From Telluribacter humicola (GTDB taxonomy: Bacteria; Bacteroidota; Bacteroidia; Cytophagales; Spirosomataceae), in contig NZ_JAFIQT010000001.1 of NCBI RefSeq assembly GCF_017355935.1, forward strand, positions 1,054,001 to 1,118,000: a stretch of DNA of 64,000 nt. The letters run 5' to 3'. The translations under genes and the position numbers were made by a program. How positions within the stretch are numbered: position 1 is the stretch's first letter; the number at the start of each line of letters is the position of its first letter. Below, one piece after another: positions 60,634 through 64,000 of this stretch. The notes beneath the pieces were generated by a model that was not told where the DNA came from, did not search any database, and saw nothing but the letters and a program-made list of their open reading frames with translations.

Positions 60634-61084
60634 GAGTAGCAGGTAGTGATGATGGCTATGATTTTTTAATTGTTACAAACCTTTGTCCGGCGTTATGCCA
60701 GCGGTAATTACAACAGGCTCCTTAATGCATTGCCTTTCGTCTCACCAATACCTGTACTTTTCACGGCTAAGCATTCTGAATGCCCGTCTTAGTAGTTCAT
60801 CAAATAGCATGCCCACCAGTAAAATACCCCCTATAGACCGTCAAAAGGCCTTTTTAATGAATTTGAGCTGGAGAAAACGTTCAGTCCCGAACGATATTTG
60901 TTCGTTTCTGAACATGGTAATGGTACATGGGAGCAGCATTTACTGAGGTCCATATTTCTATTGACTAATAGTGGAAGCAGTACCCTCCGCCAGTACTTCC
61001 TGCTTGCGCTGACTACAATCACTTTATTCATCAGAGTAGGTAGGCCAGGTTAATTTTTGGCTGATTGTTAGGTAGTTTGAATTT
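60634..61084. other. Intergenic region, possible decayed reading frame
   Basis: Nothing firm is seen. The frame from about 60823 to the TAA at 61051-61053 is open for 77 codons (FNEFELEKTF, YLFVSEHGNGTWEQHLLRSI) but has no start codon and no recognisable family. It may be a decayed gene or chance. The rest is promoter DNA for the flanking divergent genes. Confidence 0.35.
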
Positions 61085-61090
61085 TTGTTC

Positions 61091-61120
61091 TACATTTGTA
61101 GAGTAAACTTTGTACTTGTA
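61091..61120 (+). promoter_or_regulatory. BlaI-type operators before the BlaI/M56 pair
   Basis: TACATTTGTA (61091-61100) is an exact match to the known BlaI/MecI core TACAnnTGTA. A second, looser site TGTACTTGTA lies at 61111-61120, exactly 20 bases further, on the same helical face. The second site ends four bases before the start codon. TACATTTG also fits the Bacteroidota -7 box TAnnTTTG, so repression by overlap is plausible. Confidence 0.65.
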
Positions 61121-61124
61121 GAAT

Positions 61125-61496
61125 ATGAGGCTAACCGAAACCGAAGAAGTACTGATGCACCACCTGTGGCAGCTGGAAAAAGCATTCATGAAGGACCTGC
61201 TGGATGCCTATCCGGAGCCCAGGCCGGCCCCTACCACGGTAGCTACCTTACTCAAACGGATGATTGATAAAGGCTTCGTCGCCTACCGCGAGTATGGCAA
61301 CTCGCGGGAGTACTACCCGCTGGTGGCTAAGGAAGAGTACCTGTCACGGCGGATGAAGGGGCTGATCAGCAGTTTTTTTAATGACTCGGCTGGGCAGTTT
61401 GCCTCGTTCTTTACCCGCTCGGCTGACCTGTCGGCCTCCGAACTGGAAGATTTGAAAAAGATCATTGATCAGCAACTCAAACAGAAAAAGCCATGA
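61125..61496 (+). CDS. BlaI/MecI-family transcriptional repressor
   Basis: The 123-aa protein is a BlaI-type winged-helix repressor: LTETEEVLMHHLWQLEKAFMKDL at the N-terminus, TTVATLLKRMIDKGFVAYREYG as the recognition helix and wing, then YYPLVAKEEYLSRRMKGLISSFF with the dimer helices. In known systems the repressor is cleaved or released through its partner metalloprotease. Its ATG follows two operator-like sites, so autoregulation is expected. Its stop codon overlaps the next start (ATGA at 61493). Confidence 0.93.
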   Translation: MRLTETEEVLMHHLWQLEKAFMKDLLDAYPEPRPAPTTVATLLKRMIDKGFVAYREYGNSREYYPLVAKEEYLSRRMKGLISSFFNDSAGQFASFFTRSADLSASELEDLKKIIDQQLKQKKP

Positions 61497-62902
61497 TCAC
61501 GTACCTGGTTAAGTCCGTCCTGTGCTCGGTTCTGCTGCTCCTGTTTTACCGGGTCTTGCTCGAAAAGGAAAAGATGTTCCGGTTCAACCGGGTGTACCTG
61601 TTGGGGAGCCTGGTACTTTCGGTAGTACTGCCGCTCGTTCCGCTGGAGATCCTGCTGGAAGAGCCACTTTTTCCGACACCTTCCTCGGTGGAGCCCGTCA
61701 TTGAGGACGGCAGGCCGGTACCCTACACGGTACAGCTCCTGCCCGAGCCTGTTATTGCGGATAGCTTTCGGTGGGAGTGGATGTGCTGGGCTCTGTACCT
61801 GAGCGTAGCCGGATGGCTGCTGGTCCGCTTCGGCTGGAATATCAACCGGCTCCGGAAGTGTATCCGGGAAAATGAAGTACGGGTACAGGAAGGGTTCATA
61901 CTGGTGTTGCTACGTACTCCTACCGTTCCTCATAGTTTCCTGAACTACATATTCCTGACCCGGGAGGAGTACCTGAGCGGTACCCTGCAAAGGGAGATTC
62001 TGGTACATGAGATGGCCCACGTACGCCAGCAGCACAGCCTGGATGTACTGTTTGTAGAGTTGCTGAAAACACTCTTCTGGTTTAACCCTGCCTTCTACTA
62101 CTACCGCAACGCCATCGCCCTCAATCATGAATTCTTGGCTGATGCATCCGTGCTGGCTGCCTGTCAGGATGTACCCTCTTACCAGCACCTCCTGCTCGAG
62201 AAGGTACTGGGGCCGGTTGCTCAGCCCTTTATCAGCAAGTTCAACTATTCATTCACCAAAAAGCGATTCGTCATGATGAACAAGCATACTTCCCGTAGCC
62301 GCGCCCTGCTGGCTCAGTTGTCCGTTCTGCCCTTGTTAGTGGTACTGTTTTTCGCATGCAGTGATTTTTCCGTAGCTCAGGTACCACCACCGCCTCCTCC
62401 GGTTCCCGCACCGATAGGTCAGTTAAGCTCTGCTGATTTGGTGAAGGAGTATAATGAGTTGGTAGAAAAGTACATAGATAGGGATAAGTTTAACTATGTC
62501 AAGATGCCTTCGGCAGCGGATGCGCAGCGAATGGAAGCACTCATCAGTGCCATGAGTAAAGAACAAGTCGCTTCGCTGGAATATATTATCCATACCTCAA
62601 AGCCTCTACCCCGAATTACACCCTCGGAGTCAGACTATGAAAAGTACAAAGATTCGAAAATGTATGGTGTGTGGATCAATGAAAAGAAGGTACCTAACAG
62701 TGAACTTAATAAGTACGAAGCTTCTGATTTCTCGCAGGTTTTTGTGAGTAAACTCTATCCCAATGCGCAAAAAACCATTGGCTATAAGTACAAGTACCAA
62801 CTTGATTTGATGACTACGGACTACTATGAAGCCTACCGCAAAGAGACATTGGAGAATCCCAGAAAGTATATTGTTCTTAATAGAAACCGAGATTCAAAGT
62901 GA
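61493..62902 (+). CDS. M56-family BlaR1-like metallopeptidase
   Basis: The 469-aa protein has an N-terminal set of membrane helices (SVLCSVLLLLFYRVLLEKE, VYLLGSLVLSVVLPLVPLEI, MCWALYLSVAGWLLVRFGW) and the zinc motif EILVHEMAHVRQQHSLD near residue 171. A further helix (LSVLPLLVVLFFACSDF, near 280-296) leads to a proline-rich stretch and a soluble C-terminal domain that would be periplasmic. It has no penicillin-binding sensor domain like classical BlaR1, so the stimulus is unknown. It overlaps the BlaI-type gene by four bases. Confidence 0.9.
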   Translation: MITYLVKSVLCSVLLLLFYRVLLEKEKMFRFNRVYLLGSLVLSVVLPLVPLEILLEEPLFPTPSSVEPVIEDGRPVPYTVQLLPEPVIADSFRWEWMCWALYLSVAGWLLVRFGWNINRLRKCIRENEVRVQEGFILVLLRTPTVPHSFLNYIFLTREEYLSGTLQREILVHEMAHVRQQHSLDVLFVELLKTLFWFNPAFYYYRNAIALNHEFLADASVLAACQDVPSYQHLLLEKVLGPVAQPFISKFNYSFTKKRFVMMNKHTSRSRALLAQLSVLPLLVVLFFACSDFSVAQVPPPPPPVPAPIGQLSSADLVKEYNELVEKYIDRDKFNYVKMPSAADAQRMEALISAMSKEQVASLEYIIHTSKPLPRITPSESDYEKYKDSKMYGVWINEKKVPNSELNKYEASDFSQVFVSKLYPNAQKTIGYKYKYQLDLMTTDYYEAYRKETLENPRKYIVLNRNRDSK

Positions 62903-62966
62903 ATACTGCCACTAGTAATCTGTGTTTCCCTGACCTGACTACATACACACAGTATTATTTTCTTGT

Positions 62967-63006
62967 AGCGAGCTGGTGAATTAACTAGCTAATTCACCAG
63001 CTCGCT
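62967..63006 (+). terminator. Rho-independent terminator after the M56 gene
   Basis: AGCGAGCTGGTGAATTA (62967-62983) pairs perfectly over 17 bp with TAATTCACCAGCTCGCT (62990-63006), followed by TAATTTTTAAG. Confidence 0.88.
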
Positions 63007-63067
63007 TAATTTTTAAGAAGTATAGGATATGTATCAGTGGAATGAAACGGGTGAAATAGGACCACCT

Positions 63068-63655
63068 TTAGTAAATATTGAAACCGATCAGAACATCAAA
63101 GGCAAGTGAATTTCTTTTTCCTTCGGGTACCTGTACATTTCCGTGCGAAAGCCGTCCCTGAATGTCTACCGTTAAATTCTTTCGCTGCCATAGCTCATAA
63201 CCGGTACTTAACGATGTTTTGAAACCCCGGCTGTGGTACCTGCCTTCACTTTCATCCTTTACATCATAAAAGACGGGATTATCCATGCCCACACCCATTC
63301 CCCCTGTAATCCATAACCTGTCATTGACCCAATATTGGAGGGATGGGAGCAGCCCTTCAAAGCCCCTGAGTCTTTCGCGAGGTGATGTAGCGTTGCCACT
63401 GTACCTGTACGTAGTGACTACCCCCTGAAGTAGAAGCGCCGTTCGGCTGGTAAGCATGGAGCCGATTTTCCAGTTATAGGCCACACCAACCTGAGCCTCA
63501 TTGGGTGTATTCGAAATGGTAGTATGAATAGAGCCCGCTCCGGCTGACACTCCCAATACAAATCCTTTTTTATAGATGGTAGCGTTGTCCTGCCCCAGTG
63601 CCTGCTGGAGGAGAGAAGTAATAACAAGACAGAAAATAAGTACAATAGACCTCAT
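63068..63655 (-). CDS. Putative outer-membrane beta-barrel protein
   Basis: The 195-aa protein has a signal peptide (IVLIFCLVITSLLQQALGQ) followed by strand-like segments with glycine and aromatic residues (GFVLGVSAGAGSIHTTIS, VGVAYNWKIGSMLTSRTALLL, LTVDIQGRLSHGNVQ, LAFDVLIGFNIY) ending in tyrosine, as in small barrels. No function is known. It is transcribed alone on the minus strand, upstream of which lies the partial regulator. Confidence 0.7.
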   Translation of the reverse strand: MRSIVLIFCLVITSLLQQALGQDNATIYKKGFVLGVSAGAGSIHTTISNTPNEAQVGVAYNWKIGSMLTSRTALLLQGVVTTYRYSGNATSPRERLRGFEGLLPSLQYWVNDRLWITGGMGVGMDNPVFYDVKDESEGRYHSRGFKTSLSTGYELWQRKNLTVDIQGRLSHGNVQVPEGKRNSLAFDVLIGFNIY

Positions 63656-63741
63656 CGTATCAAATAGTTATGGGATGATTGATGAGACAAAGGTCCAGGT
63701 GCAGAGGTGAAATAAAGTTACCCTGTGGTAATAAATCCGCC

Positions 63742-64000
63742 CTAGTCAATGTTTTTTCTAATCCGGCTTAAGCTCTGCGTAGTGATACCTAAGTAGGAAG
63801 CTATGTGCTTCTGCGGAGTCCGCTGAATGAGCTTAGGCTGCCGGTCCAGTAGTTGCAGGTACCGCTCCGTCGCGTTCTTCATCAGTAGGTCGATCTGCTG
63901 GTTTTGTTTCTCTACAAACGAAGTCTCGGCGGCGATCAGGAATAGAAGTTGCCCCATAGGGGTTGCTTTTAATTGGTTGATGTTGCCTTTGGAGAGTCTC
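63742..64000 (-). CDS. Crp/Fnr-family regulator, C-terminal part
   Basis: The gene runs off the right edge of the window; about 86 C-terminal codons are visible on the minus strand. The end shows the family helix-turn-helix [27 protein letters not shown] preceded by [16 protein letters not shown], like the two regulators at 34613 and 36904. An ATG at 63957 is internal, since conserved-looking sequence continues upstream of it ([11 protein letters not shown]). Confidence 0.85.
   Translation of the reverse strand, partial: RLSKGNINQLKATPMGQLLFLIAAETSFVEKQNQQIDLLMKNATERYLQLLDRQPKLIQRTPQKHIASYLGITTQSLSRIRKNID

Noticed and set aside
60683-60946. 87-codon frame starting MSGVMPAVIT
   Set aside because: Composition looks random (serine-rich, no secondary structure pattern), and other frames in the same spacer are equally open.
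1-64000. CRISPR arrays, tRNA or rRNA genes, defence islands
   Set aside because: No regularly spaced direct repeats, no cloverleaf or rRNA-like sequence, and no Cas, restriction, toxin-antitoxin or retron-type reverse transcriptase motifs were seen in any frame.

Overview
The window looks like a chromosomal segment of a Bacteroidota bacterium, most likely Cytophagales (Spirosoma/Dyadobacter-like). The grounds are the tandem FtsX/MacB-type permeases with the family's KEIGVRKVLGAS motif, lipoprotein signals, Crp/Fnr proteins ending in the typical YLGITPEFLSxIR helix, a BlaI/M56 pair, and a rhamnose locus built on a fused aldolase-dehydrogenase plus a RhaI-type isomerase. No rRNA, tRNA, CRISPR array or intact transposase gene was seen. 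The species assignment is inference.

Layout. (1) 0-11.9 kb: an export cluster of four FtsX-type permeases in a row (the first cut by the window edge), a secreted pentapeptide-repeat protein, a LolD/MacB-like ATPase and a TolC-like outer-membrane channel. (2) 12-13.4 kb: two small outer-membrane-barrel-like proteins. (3) 13.5-22 kb: L-rhamnose catabolism. A divergent GntR-type regulator faces rhaD-dehydrogenase fusion, a glycosidase-like gene broken by an in-frame TAG, mutarotase RhaM, an SGNH lipoprotein, isomerase RhaI and kinase RhaB, closed by a terminator. (4) 22-25.8 kb: RidA, GNAT acetyltransferase, a BLUF photoreceptor, a ScyD/ScyE-like beta-propeller lipoprotein and a small membrane protein. 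(5) 25.7-29.9 kb: an AT-richer sugar-transfer module (GT39-like membrane enzyme plus a methyltransferase-GT2 fusion) bounded by two diverged direct copies of one convergent gene junction, leaving one truncated hydrolase pseudogene and one membrane-protein tail. (6) 29.7-34.5 kb, minus strand: secreted esterase, methyltransferase, Gfo/Idh/MocA oxidoreductase with a Tat signal, serine hydrolase. (7) 34.6-38.5 kb, plus strand: two paralogous Crp/Fnr regulators among FMN reductase, RidA, STAS-like, SnoaL-like and DoxX genes, resembling a redox/stress set. (8) 38.5-39 kb: a scar holding a composite palindromic repeat and two gene tails joined at their broken ends. (9) 39-48.2 kb: two very large sorbosone-dehydrogenase-like proteins, one with a C-terminal cytochrome c and one with an N-terminal cupredoxin, together with two SGNH-family proteins. 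(10) 48.4-54.4 kb: small unknown genes, an M13 peptidase and a DUF429 gene, interspersed with a twin-hairpin repeat family. (11) 54.6-64 kb: ZIP transporter, multi-PAS histidine kinase, PhyH-like dioxygenase, lipoprotein, alpha/beta hydrolase, a BlaI/BlaR-like pair with visible operators, a barrel protein and the C-terminal end of a third Crp/Fnr protein.

The strongest candidates for something not captured by routine annotation are the sugar-transfer module captured between duplicated gene ends (25.7-29.9 kb), the joined gene tails at 38.8-39.0 kb (one of which is related to the module's GT2 domain), the composite palindromic element found at 8.2 and 38.6 kb, and the six-copy twin-hairpin repeat at 49-60 kb. 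I did not find a clear new defence system or other complete novel machine. All family calls are from motif reading alone, without database searches.
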